Source of the DNA: Streptomyces mirabilis
Lineage (GTDB): Bacteria > Actinomycetota > Actinomycetes > Streptomycetales > Streptomycetaceae
Direction of reading: 5' to 3'
DNA length: 64,000 bases
Assembly: GCF_039503195.1 (NCBI RefSeq)
Contig: NZ_JBCJKP010000001.1
Span: 3,720,001 to 3,784,000, forward strand
The notes beneath the pieces are model-generated. The model saw only the letters and a list, made by a program, of their open reading frames with translations, made no database searches and was not told where the DNA came from. Both the position numbers and the translations under genes were made by a program. Shown in pieces: positions 21,671 to 30,332 of the stretch (positions are counted from its first letter, which is position 1; the number at the start of each line of letters is the position of its first letter).

Positions 21671-22252
21671 TCACTTGCCCTGGGAGGGCCAGCAGGTGGG
21701 ATCGCCCTTGCACCACATGGTCTTCGTCACGGTGACGGTGGTGGTGGGGCCCGGACGGTGGTAGGTGGGCGCACCGTAGGTGGGGGGTGTGTACGAGGGC
21801 GTGCTCGGGGCGTTGCAGTTGCCCAGTACGTTCACGTGGAACCACTGCTTGCCGCCGACCTTGGCCGTCAGGTCCCCGCGGACGCACTTGCCCTCGACCT
21901 CGCGGGTGACCTTCCCGGTGATGGTGATCTGCCGCCGGTCCTTGGTCTGCCCCCGGCAGTCCACCTCCACCACGGAGGGCGTGGAACTCGAGGCCGACGG
22001 TGTGTGCCCCGGGGTGTAGGCCTTGTTCCCGCCGCCGTAGGACCCGGTGCAGCTCAGGTACTGCACGTCGACGTGCTGCCGCTGCAGCTCCGCGGTCCCG
22101 GCCCGGTCGGTCGTGTACGCCACCGCGGAGGCGCTCAGCCCGCCGACCGGTTCGCACGCGGCCACCCCGAAGGCGCTCACCACGGCGAGCCCGGCGACCA
22201 TCGGTCCCCGACGACCCGTCACCAGTCGCTTCACCACTCGTCGAAAACGCAT
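21671..22252 (-). CDS. Putative lipoprotein of unknown function
   Basis: 193 residues from the ATG of MRFRRVVKRLVTGRR, which has ggggg about 8 bases upstream; an ATG four codons further up is possible. A positively charged N-terminus and hydrophobic helix lead to the lipobox SAFGVAAC (Cys about residue 33), followed by EPVGG. The mature part has several cysteines (YLSCTGSYGG, VDCRGQTK, KCVRGD, GNCNAP, MWCKGDPTC) that may pair, and a Pro/Tyr/Thr-rich segment before the end. No known domain is recognised. It lies between the tricorn protease gene and the VOC gene, all on the same strand. Confidence 0.75.
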   Translation of the reverse strand: MRFRRVVKRLVTGRRGPMVAGLAVVSAFGVAACEPVGGLSASAVAYTTDRAGTAELQRQHVDVQYLSCTGSYGGGNKAYTPGHTPSASSSTPSVVEVDCRGQTKDRRQITITGKVTREVEGKCVRGDLTAKVGGKQWFHVNVLGNCNAPSTPSYTPPTYGAPTYHRPGPTTTVTVTKTMWCKGDPTCWPSQGK

Positions 22253-22363
22253 CAATGCCCCCATAGACGGCAGAGTGCCACTGTCCCGGGCGTCGCGGTA
22301 GACCCCATACGGCCACTACACACCCGCGTGCGCCCCCGTCGAACGCATATGCGTGAAACTCTG

Positions 22364-22756
22364 TCAGGTCCGCAGGAGGAGCCACTCCTGAAGTTCCACC
22401 AGGTTGCCCTCGGGGTCCTTGAGGTGGGCGACCCGCATCCGGTCCGTCATGAAGTCCGGGCCGTGCACGAGGACGGCGCCGCGCGAGGTGATGGCCGCGC
22501 AGTAGGAGTCGAGGTCGTCGACGCGCAGGACCACCAGGGAGCGGTGGCCGGTCGCCGAGTCGCCCAGTTCACCGAGTATCCGGGCCATCATCGCGCGGTC
22601 CTGGAGCGCGATGCCCGCCGAACCGACGGTGGGGCTGAACTTCTCGTACGGTCCTTCGGTCGCGCCCGACTGGGGCTTGAGGCCGAGGACCTCGGCGTAG
22701 AAGTGGTAGCAGACCGGGAAGTCCGAGACGAGCAGCCGTACTTGGGCGAGTTCCAA
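22364..22756 (-). CDS. VOC-family (glyoxalase/bleomycin resistance-like) protein
   Basis: 130 residues with the two-module beta-alpha-beta-beta-beta pattern: QVRLLVSDFPVCYHFYAEVLGL, then LVVLRVDDLDSYCAAITSRGAVLVHGP, ending HLKDPEGNLVELQEWL with the usual terminal Glu metal ligand. VOC proteins may be metal enzymes or binding proteins for small ligands. The substrate is not predictable. It is followed 24 bases... upstream in genome order by rsmE on the same strand, so a shared transcript with rsmE is likely. Confidence 0.85.
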   Translation of the reverse strand: MELAQVRLLVSDFPVCYHFYAEVLGLKPQSGATEGPYEKFSPTVGSAGIALQDRAMMARILGELGDSATGHRSLVVLRVDDLDSYCAAITSRGAVLVHGPDFMTDRMRVAHLKDPEGNLVELQEWLLLRT

Positions 22757-22780
22757 GGTGTCCCCCGTGCGTGCGCGAGG

Positions 22781-23530
22781 TCAGGACCAGCGGCCGGTGC
22801 GCGCCATCAGCAGCGCGGTCGCCACCGTCCCGGCGGTCGATGTACGCAGCACGGTACGCCCCAGGTGGCACGTCTTCGCGCCCGCCCCGGTGAACAGCTC
22901 GATCTCCTCGGGGGAGATCCCGCCCTCGGGGCCGACCACCAGCACGATCTCGCCCGAGGTGGGGAGTTCGGCCGTCACGAACGGCTCGGTGCCGACCTCC
23001 GTGTCCTCGTGCAGCACCGCCGCGAAGTCGGCACTGGCCAAAAGTGCGGCAACCTGCTTGGTCGTCGCCGCGTCCGCGACCTCCGGGAAGCGCACCCGGC
23101 GCGACTGCTTGCCGGCCTCCCTGGCCGTGGCCCGCCACTTGGCGAGCGCCTTCAGACCCCGCTCGCCCTTCCACTGCGTGATGCAGCGGGACGCGGCCCA
23201 GGGAACGATCGCGTCGACGCCGGTCTCGGTCATCGTCTCCACGGCCACCTCGCCCCGGTCGCCCTTGGGGAGCGCCTGGACGACGGTGATGCGGGGCTCC
23301 TCCGGGGGCTCCTCGCTGTACGAGTCCATCTGGACGATCAGCCGGTCCTTGCCCTCGGTGGCGACGACCACGCACTCGGCCCACCGCCCGGCCCCGTCCG
23401 TGAGGACGACGTCCTCACCAGGGTTCAGCCGCTTCACGGAGACGGCGTGGCGCCCCTCCGGGCCGTCGAGCACGTACCGTCCGCCGCTGCCCGCCTCGAA
23501 GTGCTCGACGACGAACACCGGTGCCGTCAT
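22781..23530 (-). CDS. rsmE: 16S rRNA (uracil1498-N3)-methyltransferase RsmE
   Basis: 249 residues. The N-terminal PUA-like part carries GRHAVSVKRLNPGEDVVLTDGAG. The C-terminal SPOUT domain shows the knotted SAM-binding signature LVVGPEGGISPEEIELF and LGRTVLRTSTAGTVATALL. RsmE methylates U1498 in the decoding centre of 16S rRNA. Its start overlaps the stop of the NMO gene by 4 bases, and the VOC gene follows 24 bases downstream. Confidence 0.95.
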   Translation of the reverse strand: MTAPVFVVEHFEAGSGGRYVLDGPEGRHAVSVKRLNPGEDVVLTDGAGRWAECVVVATEGKDRLIVQMDSYSEEPPEEPRITVVQALPKGDRGEVAVETMTETGVDAIVPWAASRCITQWKGERGLKALAKWRATAREAGKQSRRVRFPEVADAATTKQVAALLASADFAAVLHEDTEVGTEPFVTAELPTSGEIVLVVGPEGGISPEEIELFTGAGAKTCHLGRTVLRTSTAGTVATALLMARTGRWS

Positions 23531-24615
23531 CGGACCTCACCCCCCGCTTCCCCGGCGGCCGACAACGCTGTCCTGGCCTCCTCGAGCTCCGCGCTCAGCA
23601 CCTCCACCAGCTGCCCGGCGGGCAGCTCGCGCGCCATGCGGTGCCCCTGCCCGGCCCACAGCGCCATGCCCTGTGCGTCGCCCGCCTTGGCCGCCGCCTT
23701 GCGCAGCGGGGAGGTGAGGTGGTGGACCTCGGGGTACGCGGCGGGCGCGTACGGGCCGTGCTCGCGCATGAACCGGTTCACCAGGCCGCGCGCCGGCCGC
23801 CCGGAGAACGCGCGCGTCAGCTCCGTCCGTACGAACAGCGGGTTGGTCAGCGCCTGCTTGTGCACGGCGTTGGCGCCGGACTCCGGGGTGGCGAGGAACG
23901 CGGTGCCGAGCTGCGCGGCGTTCGCGCCCGCGGCCAGCACCGCGGCGATCTGGCTGCCGCGCATGATGCCGCCGGCGGCGATGATCGGGATGTCCACGGC
24001 CTCGCGGACCTGCGCGATCAGCGACAGCAGCCCGATACCCGTGCCGTCCGTCTCCGGGTTGTCGCGGTGGGTGCCCTGGTGGCCGCCCGCCTCCACGCCC
24101 TGCGCGATGACCGCGTCGGCGCCGGCCCGCTGGACGGCGAGGGCCTCCTCGGCCGTGGTCGCGGTGATCACGGTGAGGGTGCCGGCGCGGCGCAGGGACT
24201 CCAGGACGTCGGTGCTCGGGACGCCGAAGTGGAACGAGACCACCGGCACCGGGTTGTCGAGGAGGACGGCGAGCTTGGCGTCGTAGCCGTCGTCACGGCC
24301 GCTGTCGGGTTCACCGAGTTCGGTCTCGTACCAGGAGGACTCGCCCGCGAGCTGGTGGGCGTAGACCTCGACCGCCGCGGGGTCCGCGTACTCGGGCTGC
24401 GGCATGAACAGATTGACCCCGAAGGGGCAGCCCGTGAGCCCGCGCAATTGCTTGATCTCCTGGTACATGCCGTCGGCGGTCTTGTACCCGGCGGCAAGGA
24501 ACCCGAGCCCGCCGGCCTCGGACACGGCGGCCGCGAGATGCGGGACGGAGACGCCGCCCGCCATGGGGGCCTGCACGATCGGGTGGGGGAGGAGATCGGT
24601 CAGTGCGGTGGACAT
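23527..24615 (-). CDS. Nitronate monooxygenase-family FMN protein
   Basis: 362 residues of the NMO/2-nitropropane dioxygenase TIM barrel: PIVQAPMAGGVSVPHLAAAVSEAGGLGFLAAG, the QGVEAGGHQGTH segment with the active-site His region, and IPIIAAGGIMRGSQIAAVLAAGANAAQLGTAFL for the FMN phosphate loop. The family oxidises alkyl nitronates such as propionate 3-nitronate, a detoxifying reaction; distant members have other roles. It is translationally coupled to rsmE by a 4-base overlap, and a strong hairpin separates it from dnaJ upstream. Confidence 0.88.
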   Translation of the reverse strand: MSTALTDLLPHPIVQAPMAGGVSVPHLAAAVSEAGGLGFLAAGYKTADGMYQEIKQLRGLTGCPFGVNLFMPQPEYADPAAVEVYAHQLAGESSWYETELGEPDSGRDDGYDAKLAVLLDNPVPVVSFHFGVPSTDVLESLRRAGTLTVITATTAEEALAVQRAGADAVIAQGVEAGGHQGTHRDNPETDGTGIGLLSLIAQVREAVDIPIIAAGGIMRGSQIAAVLAAGANAAQLGTAFLATPESGANAVHKQALTNPLFVRTELTRAFSGRPARGLVNRFMREHGPYAPAAYPEVHHLTSPLRKAAAKAGDAQGMALWAGQGHRMARELPAGQLVEVLSAELEEARTALSAAGEAGGEVR

Positions 24616-24697
24616 GACGGCATGTTGTCACGTCCTCCGAACAAGTCCGAATCGGGCCTTCCGCCTGGCATAGGCCACCGGGATGGACGCTCGAGCA

Positions 24698-24718
24698 CCT
24701 GGGGGCGGAGCCCCCAGG
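24698..24718 (-). terminator. Terminator after dnaJ
   Basis: Perfect 9-bp hairpin CCTGGGGGC-GGA-GCCCCCAGG, 8 bases beyond the dnaJ stop and about 80 before the NMO start. No T-run follows. It resembles the short dispersed palindromes seen elsewhere in the window. Confidence 0.65.
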
Positions 24719-24726
24719 AACCCCCG

Positions 24727-25863
24727 TCAGCGACCGTTGAACGCGTCCTTCAGGCGCGAGAACAGCCCCTGCTGCCCGGGCTGGAACTGCCCGGTGGGCC
24801 GCTCCTCCCCGCGCAGCAGCGCCAGCTCCCGCAGCAACCGCTCCTGCTCGGGATCGAGCTTCGTGGGCGTGGTCACCTCGACGTGCACGATGAGGTCACC
24901 GCGGCCACCGCCCCGCAGATGCGTGACACCCCGCCCGTGCAGCGGAATCGACTGCCCGGACTGCGTGCCCGGACGGATGTCGACCTCCTCGAGACCGTCA
25001 AGGGTCTCCAGCGGCACCTTGGTGCCGAGCGAGGCCGCGGTCATCGGAATGGTCACCGTGCAGTGCAGATCGTCCCCGCGCCGCTGGAACGTGGAGTGCG
25101 GCAGCTCGTGGATCTCGACGTAGAGGTCACCGGCGGGACCGCCACCGGGCCCGACCTCGCCCTCGCCCGCGAGCTGGATCCGCGTGCCGTTGTCGACACC
25201 GGCGGGGATCTTGACGGTCAGCGTGCGACGCGACCGGACGCGCCCGTCACCGGCGCACTCGGGGCAGGGAGTCGGGACGACGGTCCCGAAGCCCTGGCAC
25301 TGCGGACACGGCCGGGAGGTCATGACCTGCCCGAGGAAGGACCGCGTGACCTGGGACACCTCACCCCGCCCGCGACACATGTCACAGGTCTGGGCCGAGG
25401 TACCCGGCGCCGCGCCCTCACCGTTGCAGGTGGCGCAGACGACGGCCGTGTCGACCTGGATGTCCTTCGTGGTGCCGAAGGCCGCCTCGTCCAGCTCGAT
25501 CTCGAGCCGGATCATGGCGTCCTGGCCACGCCGCGTACGCGATCGCGGACCGCGCTGCGACGCCGTACCGAAGAAGGCGTCCATGATGTCCGAGAAGTTC
25601 CCGAACCCGCCGGCGCCGAAGCCGCCCGCACCGCCGCCGCCCGACTGGGACAGCGGGTCGCCGCCGAGGTCGTAGACCTGCTTCTTCTGCGGGTCCGACA
25701 ACACCTCGTACGCGGCGTTGATCTCCTTGAACCGCTCCTGCGTCTTCGGATCGGGATTGACGTCCGGGTGCAGCTCGCGTGCGAGCCGCCGGAAGGCCTT
25801 CTTGATCTCGTCCTGGGACGCGTCGCGGCGCACGCCGAGTACGGCGTAGTAGTCCGTGGCCAC
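24727..25863 (-). CDS. dnaJ: Chaperone protein DnaJ (second, hrcA-linked copy)
   Basis: 378 residues from a GTG start. The J domain (residues 3-68) has HPD in LHPDVNPDPK, followed by a Gly-rich region (SGGGGAGGFGAGGFG). The zinc region carries four C-x-x-C-x-G-x-G repeats: CATCNGEG, CDMCRGRG, CPQCQGFG, CPECAGDG. DnaJ stimulates DnaK ATPase and delivers substrates. It directly abuts hrcA (stop and start are adjacent) and so should share the CIRCE-controlled transcript. Streptomyces usually carry another dnaJ in the dnaK operon; that is outside this window. Confidence 0.96.
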   Translation of the reverse strand: MATDYYAVLGVRRDASQDEIKKAFRRLARELHPDVNPDPKTQERFKEINAAYEVLSDPQKKQVYDLGGDPLSQSGGGGAGGFGAGGFGNFSDIMDAFFGTASQRGPRSRTRRGQDAMIRLEIELDEAAFGTTKDIQVDTAVVCATCNGEGAAPGTSAQTCDMCRGRGEVSQVTRSFLGQVMTSRPCPQCQGFGTVVPTPCPECAGDGRVRSRRTLTVKIPAGVDNGTRIQLAGEGEVGPGGGPAGDLYVEIHELPHSTFQRRGDDLHCTVTIPMTAASLGTKVPLETLDGLEEVDIRPGTQSGQSIPLHGRGVTHLRGGGRGDLIVHVEVTTPTKLDPEQERLLRELALLRGEERPTGQFQPGQQGLFSRLKDAFNGR

Positions 25864-26886
25864 TTAAGACTCCGCCAGGATCTGTCCGACGTACCGTGCC
25901 ACCGCTCGTACCGCTCCCATCGTGCCGGGGTAATCCATGCGGGTCGGTCCGACCACGCCGAGTTTCGCTACTGCCTCGTCGCCCGAACCGTAGCCGACCG
26001 AGACGACGGACGTGGAGTTGAGTCCCTCATACGCGTTCTCGTGCCCGATTCGCACGGTCATGCTCGAATCCCCGGCCTCACCAAGCAACTTGAGAAGCAC
26101 GACCTGCTCCTCCAGCGCTTCGAGCACCGGCCGGATGGTGAGAGGGAAGTCATGTCCGAAGCGCGTCAGATTGGCGGTCCCGCCGATCATCAGCCGCTCC
26201 TCGGTCTCCTCGACGAGCGTCTCCAGAAGAGTGGAGAGCACCGTCGCGACCGTACCCCGGTCCTCCGCCTCGAACGCGTCCGGGAGGTCCTGCACGAGCT
26301 GCGGGACGTCCGCGAAGCGACGGCCCGCGACCCTGCTGTTGAGCCGGGCCCGCAGATCCGCGAGCGACGTTTCTCCGAACGGGACCGGGCAGTCGATCAT
26401 GCGCTGCTCGACCCGCCCGGTGTCCGTGATCAGCACGAGCATCACACGGGCAGGCGCGAGCGACAGCAGCTCCACGTGCCGCACGGTCGATCTCGTCAGC
26501 GACGGATACTGCACGACGGCGACCTGCCGGGTGAGCTGCGCGAGCAGCCGCACCGTCCGCCCGACGACGTCGTCCAGGTCGACCGCGCCGTCCAGGAAGT
26601 TCTGAATGGCCCGCCGCTCGGGCGCGGTCATCGGCTTGACGCCGGCGAGCTTGTCGACGAAGAGCCGGTAGCCCTTGTCGGTGGGGATCCGCCCGGCGCT
26701 GGTGTGCGGCTGGGCGATGTACCCCTCGTCCTCCAGGGCCGCCATGTCGTTGCGGACGGTGGCCGGGGAGACCCCCAGCCGGTGCCGCTCGGTCAGCGCC
26801 TTGGACCCGACCGCGACCGGCTCGTCGGTGCCGACATAGTCCTGGACGATGGCGCGCAGCACCTCGAGCCTGCGTTCACTGAGCAT
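25864..26886 (-). CDS. hrcA: Heat-inducible transcription repressor HrcA
   Basis: 340 residues from the ATG with ggagg upstream ([24 protein letters not shown]). The N-terminal winged helix ([39 protein letters not shown]) is diagnostic; the remainder is the dimerisation/GAF-like domain ([19 protein letters not shown]). HrcA binds CIRCE and represses heat-shock genes with help from GroEL. A CIRCE site lies 38-64 bases upstream, so the hrcA-dnaJ pair is autoregulated. Confidence 0.97.
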   Translation of the reverse strand: MLSERRLEVLRAIVQDYVGTDEPVAVGSKALTERHRLGVSPATVRNDMAALEDEGYIAQPHTSAGRIPTDKGYRLFVDKLAGVKPMTAPERRAIQNFLDGAVDLDDVVGRTVRLLAQLTRQVAVVQYPSLTRSTVRHVELLSLAPARVMLVLITDTGRVEQRMIDCPVPFGETSLADLRARLNSRVAGRRFADVPQLVQDLPDAFEAEDRGTVATVLSTLLETLVEETEERLMIGGTANLTRFGHDFPLTIRPVLEALEEQVVLLKLLGEAGDSSMTVRIGHENAYEGLNSTSVVSVGYGSGDEAVAKLGVVGPTRMDYPGTMGAVRAVARYVGQILAES

Positions 26887-26923
26887 CGCGCACACCTCCA
26901 GCTGTCGACCCTCGGCGCCTCGC

Positions 26924-26950
26924 TTGGCACTCAGCGCGTGCGAGTGCCAG
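26924..26950. promoter_or_regulatory. CIRCE operator upstream of hrcA-dnaJ
   Basis: TTGGCACTC-N9-GAGTGCCAG, with 9-base arms matching the CIRCE consensus TTAGCACTC-N9-GAGTGCTAA at all but one base per arm (arms are complementary except the terminal position). It is the binding site of HrcA. Confidence 0.92.
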
Positions 26951-27111
26951 CATTCCCCGGCCCAGTGTACGGCCGGTGGGTACGGCCCCGGCAAGGGCGG
27001 TCCCGCGATCTTGTGCAAGGTGCACGGACGTACACCGACGTGTCGCGCGATGTCACACCGTCCCTGCCCCCGAATGCCGTCGCGTCCACGCCCTCCCGCT
27101 AGCGTCGGCGT

Positions 27112-27897
27112 ATGAAGGTGACTTGGGAAGAGGCGGGGTGGGAGCAGCTGACACCGCGGGTGGGGCGGCGGCGGCTTCCGGTCTGGGACTGCACGGTCGG
27201 ACTGGTCGTGGGCGAGGGTGGGGCGCTGATCGTCGACGCGGGGTCGAGCCTCGCGGAGGGCGCGCGGTTGCGCGGGGAGGCGCAGGCGCTCGCCGGCCGC
27301 CGTGTGAACTTCCTCGCGCTCACCCACCCCCACTTCGACCATGTCCTCGGCGCGGCGGCGTTCGCGGGCGCGGAGGTCCTCGTCGCGGGCGGCTCGGCCG
27401 AGGTGTACGAGCACGGGCGCGAGGAGCTGTACACGGACGCGGTACGGGGCGGGCTGGACGCGCGGGCGGCGGAGGACGCGGCGGACACCCTGGTGCGACC
27501 CCGGCACTACGTGTGGGGCACCCGGCGTCTCGAGCTGACCGGCGGCGTCGAGGTCCTGCTGGTGCGGACGGGCGAGGGCCACACCGCCCACGACCTCGTG
27601 GTCGTGGTGCCGGGCGACCCGACGGTGGTGTTCTGCGGCGACCTGGTCGAGGAGTCCGGCGAACCCCAGGCGGGCCCCGATGCCGTACCGTCACGCTGGC
27701 CCGGGGCCCTCGACAGGTTGCTCGAACTCGGGGGCGAGGACGCGTTGTACGTGCCCGGTCACGGGGCGGTCGTGGACGCCGGGTTCGTACGGTCCCAGCG
27801 GGACGCGCTGGCCGCGCGTTTCGGCGTGTCGGGTTTCGGCGAGCCGGGTCTCGCCACGCCGGGTTTCGACGGATCGGATTTCGGCGTGTCGCGTTGA
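27112..27897 (+). CDS. MBL-fold metallohydrolase
   Basis: 261 residues. The metallo-beta-lactamase signature is [15 protein letters not shown] (H-x-H-x-D-H variant H-P-H-F-D-H), with further ligands in [16 protein letters not shown] and CGDLVEE, and a late VPGHGAVVD. This is a general hydrolase fold; the substrate is unknown. The C-terminal ~25 residues are Gly/Phe-rich with repeated FGVS/PGF units from short DNA repeats. The gene is divergent from hrcA and ends 31 bases before the DUF3097 gene. Confidence 0.87.
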   Translation: MKVTWEEAGWEQLTPRVGRRRLPVWDCTVGLVVGEGGALIVDAGSSLAEGARLRGEAQALAGRRVNFLALTHPHFDHVLGAAAFAGAEVLVAGGSAEVYEHGREELYTDAVRGGLDARAAEDAADTLVRPRHYVWGTRRLELTGGVEVLLVRTGEGHTAHDLVVVVPGDPTVVFCGDLVEESGEPQAGPDAVPSRWPGALDRLLELGGEDALYVPGHGAVVDAGFVRSQRDALAARFGVSGFGEPGLATPGFDGSDFGVSR

Positions 27898-27928
27898 GCG
27901 CCGCCGAGCTTCTCCTATCGTCATCCGA

Positions 27929-28732
27929 ATGCGCCAGTACTCTCCGGACCTGACTCCGCCGTGGAAGAAGCCCAAGCCCGTGCCGGAGGTTCCGGCGGAG
28001 CCGGGCCTGGTGGTCGAGGAGCCGGGTACCGGTTTCTGCGGTGCGGTGATCCGCTGCGAGGCGGGCACGGTGACGCTGGAGGACCGCTTCGGCAAGCACC
28101 GCGTGTTCCCTCTGGAACCGCGCGGTTTCCTCCTGGAGGGCCAGGTGGTCACCCTCACCCGCCCCTCCTCCGCCACCACCCGTCCCACCCGCACGGCCTC
28201 CGGTTCGGTGGCCGTCCCCGGCGCGCGGGCCCGGGTCGCCCGTGCCGGCCGGATCTACGTGGAGGGCCGCCACGACGCCGAGCTGGTCGAACGGGTCTGG
28301 GGCGACGATCTGCGCATCGAGGGCGTCGTGGTCGAGTACCTGGAGGGCGTCGACGACCTGCCCGCGATCGTGGCGGACTTCTCACCCGGCCCCGACGCCC
28401 GCCTCGGGGTCCTCGTCGACCACCTGGTGCCCGGCAGCAAGGAGTCCCGTATCGCGGCGTCGGTCACGAGCGATCACGCCCTGGTCCTCGGCCACCCCTA
28501 CATCGACATCTGGGAAGCCGTGAAGCCGTCGTCCGTAGGCATCCCGTCCTGGCCCCGGGTCCCCCACGGCCAGGACTGGAAAACCGGCGTCTGCCGCGCC
28601 CTCGGCTGGCCCGAGAACACCGGCGCCGCCTGGCAGCACATCCTGTCCCGCGTCCACTCCTACAAGGACCTGCAGCCGGAACTCCTGGGCCGAGTGGAAG
28701 AACTCATCGACTTCGTCACAGCCCCACACTGA
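27929..28732 (+). CDS. DUF3097 family protein
   Basis: 267 residues from the ATG of MRQYSPDLTPPWKKPKPVPEVP. The sequence matches the actinobacterial family DUF3097 (PF11296). The central part RIYVEGRHDAELVERVWGDDLRIEGVVVEYLEGVDDL resembles a TOPRIM-like core (E-G...D-A-E and D-D), and GVLVDHLVPGSKESRIAASVTS follows. A nucleic-acid role is therefore possible but not shown. It is near hrcA-dnaJ and hemW. Confidence 0.85.
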   Translation: MRQYSPDLTPPWKKPKPVPEVPAEPGLVVEEPGTGFCGAVIRCEAGTVTLEDRFGKHRVFPLEPRGFLLEGQVVTLTRPSSATTRPTRTASGSVAVPGARARVARAGRIYVEGRHDAELVERVWGDDLRIEGVVVEYLEGVDDLPAIVADFSPGPDARLGVLVDHLVPGSKESRIAASVTSDHALVLGHPYIDIWEAVKPSSVGIPSWPRVPHGQDWKTGVCRALGWPENTGAAWQHILSRVHSYKDLQPELLGRVEELIDFVTAPH

Positions 28733-29005
28733 CAACAGGCTCCCCAGCCCCCCTCCAGGGGCGCTACGCCCCCTGGCCCCGCGCATCGCCCTGAACGGCC
28801 TCGTCCTCAAACGCCGGACGGGCTGAAGGCTTTCAGGGGCGCGGGGAACTGCGCGAACAACCCCCACCGGCCCACGGCCGAAGAACAACGGGCGGCCGGG
28901 GTCCGGGGCGCAGCCCCGACCCTCCAGGGGCACGGGGAACTGCGCGGGCGGCCCCCACCCACCCGCGGCCGAAGAACACGGCCGGGGCGTGGGGGCGCAG
29001 CCCCC
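28733..29005. repeat. Intergenic repeat cluster with two copies of the ggggaactgcgcg module
   Basis: Two direct copies of the ~45-bp module (28836-28880 and 28927-28971), each with core cggggaactgcgcg then cccccacc, plus the accessory phrase cgccggacgggctga (near 28811) and G/C palindromes such as aggggcgctacgcccc. The same modules occur at 6.7 kb and 42.3 kb. It separates the convergent DUF3097 and hemW genes and may work as a terminator for both. Confidence 0.8.
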
Positions 29006-30238
29006 TCAGTCCACCAGGTCGCGTACGACCGCGTCCGCCAGCAACCGCCCCCGCAACGTAAGAACCGCCCGCCCCTCGCCGTACGGCCCTGATTCGAGCA
29101 ACCCCTCCGACCACGCGCGCCCCGCCGCCGCAAGCCCCTCCGCCCGCAGCAGCGACAACGGACACCCCTCCCGAAGCCGCAGCTCCAGCAGAATCCGCTC
29201 CACCCGCCGGTCCTCCTCCGAGAGCAGCTCACGCCCCGCCCCAGGAGACCGCCCCGCGGCCAACGCCCCCGCATACGCCCCGGGATGCTTCACGTTCCAC
29301 CACCGCACCCCGCCCACATGGCTGTGGGCCCCGGGCCCGGCTCCCCACCAGTCGGCACCCCGCCAGTACAGCTCGTTGTGAAGGCACCGCCCGGCGGCGG
29401 AAGTGGCCCAGTTGGACACCTCGTACCAGTCGAACCCCGCCCCGGAGAGCACCTCGTCGGCGATCAGATACCGGTCCGCATGCACATCGTCGTCCGTCAT
29501 CGGCACCTCGCCCCGCCGGATACGGCGGGCGAGCTGCGTCCCCTCCTCGACGATCAGCGCGTACGCGGAGACATGGTCGGGCCCGGCACCGAGCGCGGCG
29601 TCGAGCGAGGCCCGCCAGTCGTCGTCGGACTCACCGGGCGTGCCGTAGATCAGGTCGAGGTTCACATGCTCGAACCCGACCGCTCGCGCCTCGGCGACAC
29701 ACGCCTCGGGCCGGCCGGGGGTGTGCGTACGGTCGAGCACCTTGAGGACGTGCTGCCGGGCGCTCTGCATGCCGAAGGAGATCCGGTTGAACCCTCCGGC
29801 CCTGAGCGTCTCCAGATACCGCGGATCAACCGACTCCGGGTTCGCCTCGGTCGTGATCTCCGCGTCGTCCGCGAGCCCGAACTCGTCCCGGATCGCCCCC
29901 AGCATCCGTACCAGGTCGTCGGCGGCCAGCAGCGTGGGCGTACCGCCGCCGACGAACACGGTACGGACGGGTCGCGGGTCGTCGCCGAGGACCTTGCGGG
30001 CGAGCCGGACCTCGTCGATCAGCGTGTCCGCGTAGTTGTCGCGGGAGGCGAGCACGCCCCCGGTGCCCCGCAGCTCGGTCGCCGTGTAGGTGTTGAAGTC
30101 GCAGTAGCCGCAGCGGGTCGCGCAGTACGGCACGTGAAGGTAGAAACCGAGGGGTCGCTCGGCGGCTCCGGCCAGCGCGTGCGCGGGCAGCGCCCCGTCG
30201 TCGGGGACGGGCTCACCGTCGGGAAGTGCGGAAGGCAT
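29006..30238 (-). CDS. hemW: Radical SAM heme chaperone HemW
   Basis: 410 residues from MPSALPDGEP; an ATG three codons upstream is possible. The radical SAM cluster motif is CATRCGYCDFN (C-x3-C-x2-C), followed by VFVGGGTPTLL and EITTEANPESVD for SAM binding, then FNRISFGMQSA. The C-terminal HemN-like domain is present. Proteins of this type are often annotated as coproporphyrinogen III oxidase, but HemW members act as heme chaperones. The gene is monocistronic as far as can be seen. Confidence 0.93.
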   Translation of the reverse strand: MPSALPDGEPVPDDGALPAHALAGAAERPLGFYLHVPYCATRCGYCDFNTYTATELRGTGGVLASRDNYADTLIDEVRLARKVLGDDPRPVRTVFVGGGTPTLLAADDLVRMLGAIRDEFGLADDAEITTEANPESVDPRYLETLRAGGFNRISFGMQSARQHVLKVLDRTHTPGRPEACVAEARAVGFEHVNLDLIYGTPGESDDDWRASLDAALGAGPDHVSAYALIVEEGTQLARRIRRGEVPMTDDDVHADRYLIADEVLSGAGFDWYEVSNWATSAAGRCLHNELYWRGADWWGAGPGAHSHVGGVRWWNVKHPGAYAGALAAGRSPGAGRELLSEEDRRVERILLELRLREGCPLSLLRAEGLAAAGRAWSEGLLESGPYGEGRAVLTLRGRLLADAVVRDLVD

Positions 30239-30332
30239 GCCTTCCATTGTCCCGTACCCGGCCGCCTACCCCGTTCCAGCCACTCACCTGCAGTTTCTCT
30301 CTCCCCGCTCCTCCCGCTCTCCCGACTCCGCC

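Noticed and set aside
18305..24286. A 1993-codon open frame on the plus strand opposite tricorn, rsmE and NMO
   Set aside because: It is antisense to several well-supported genes; high GC third positions keep the mirror frame open. The translation is low-complexity and has no domain.
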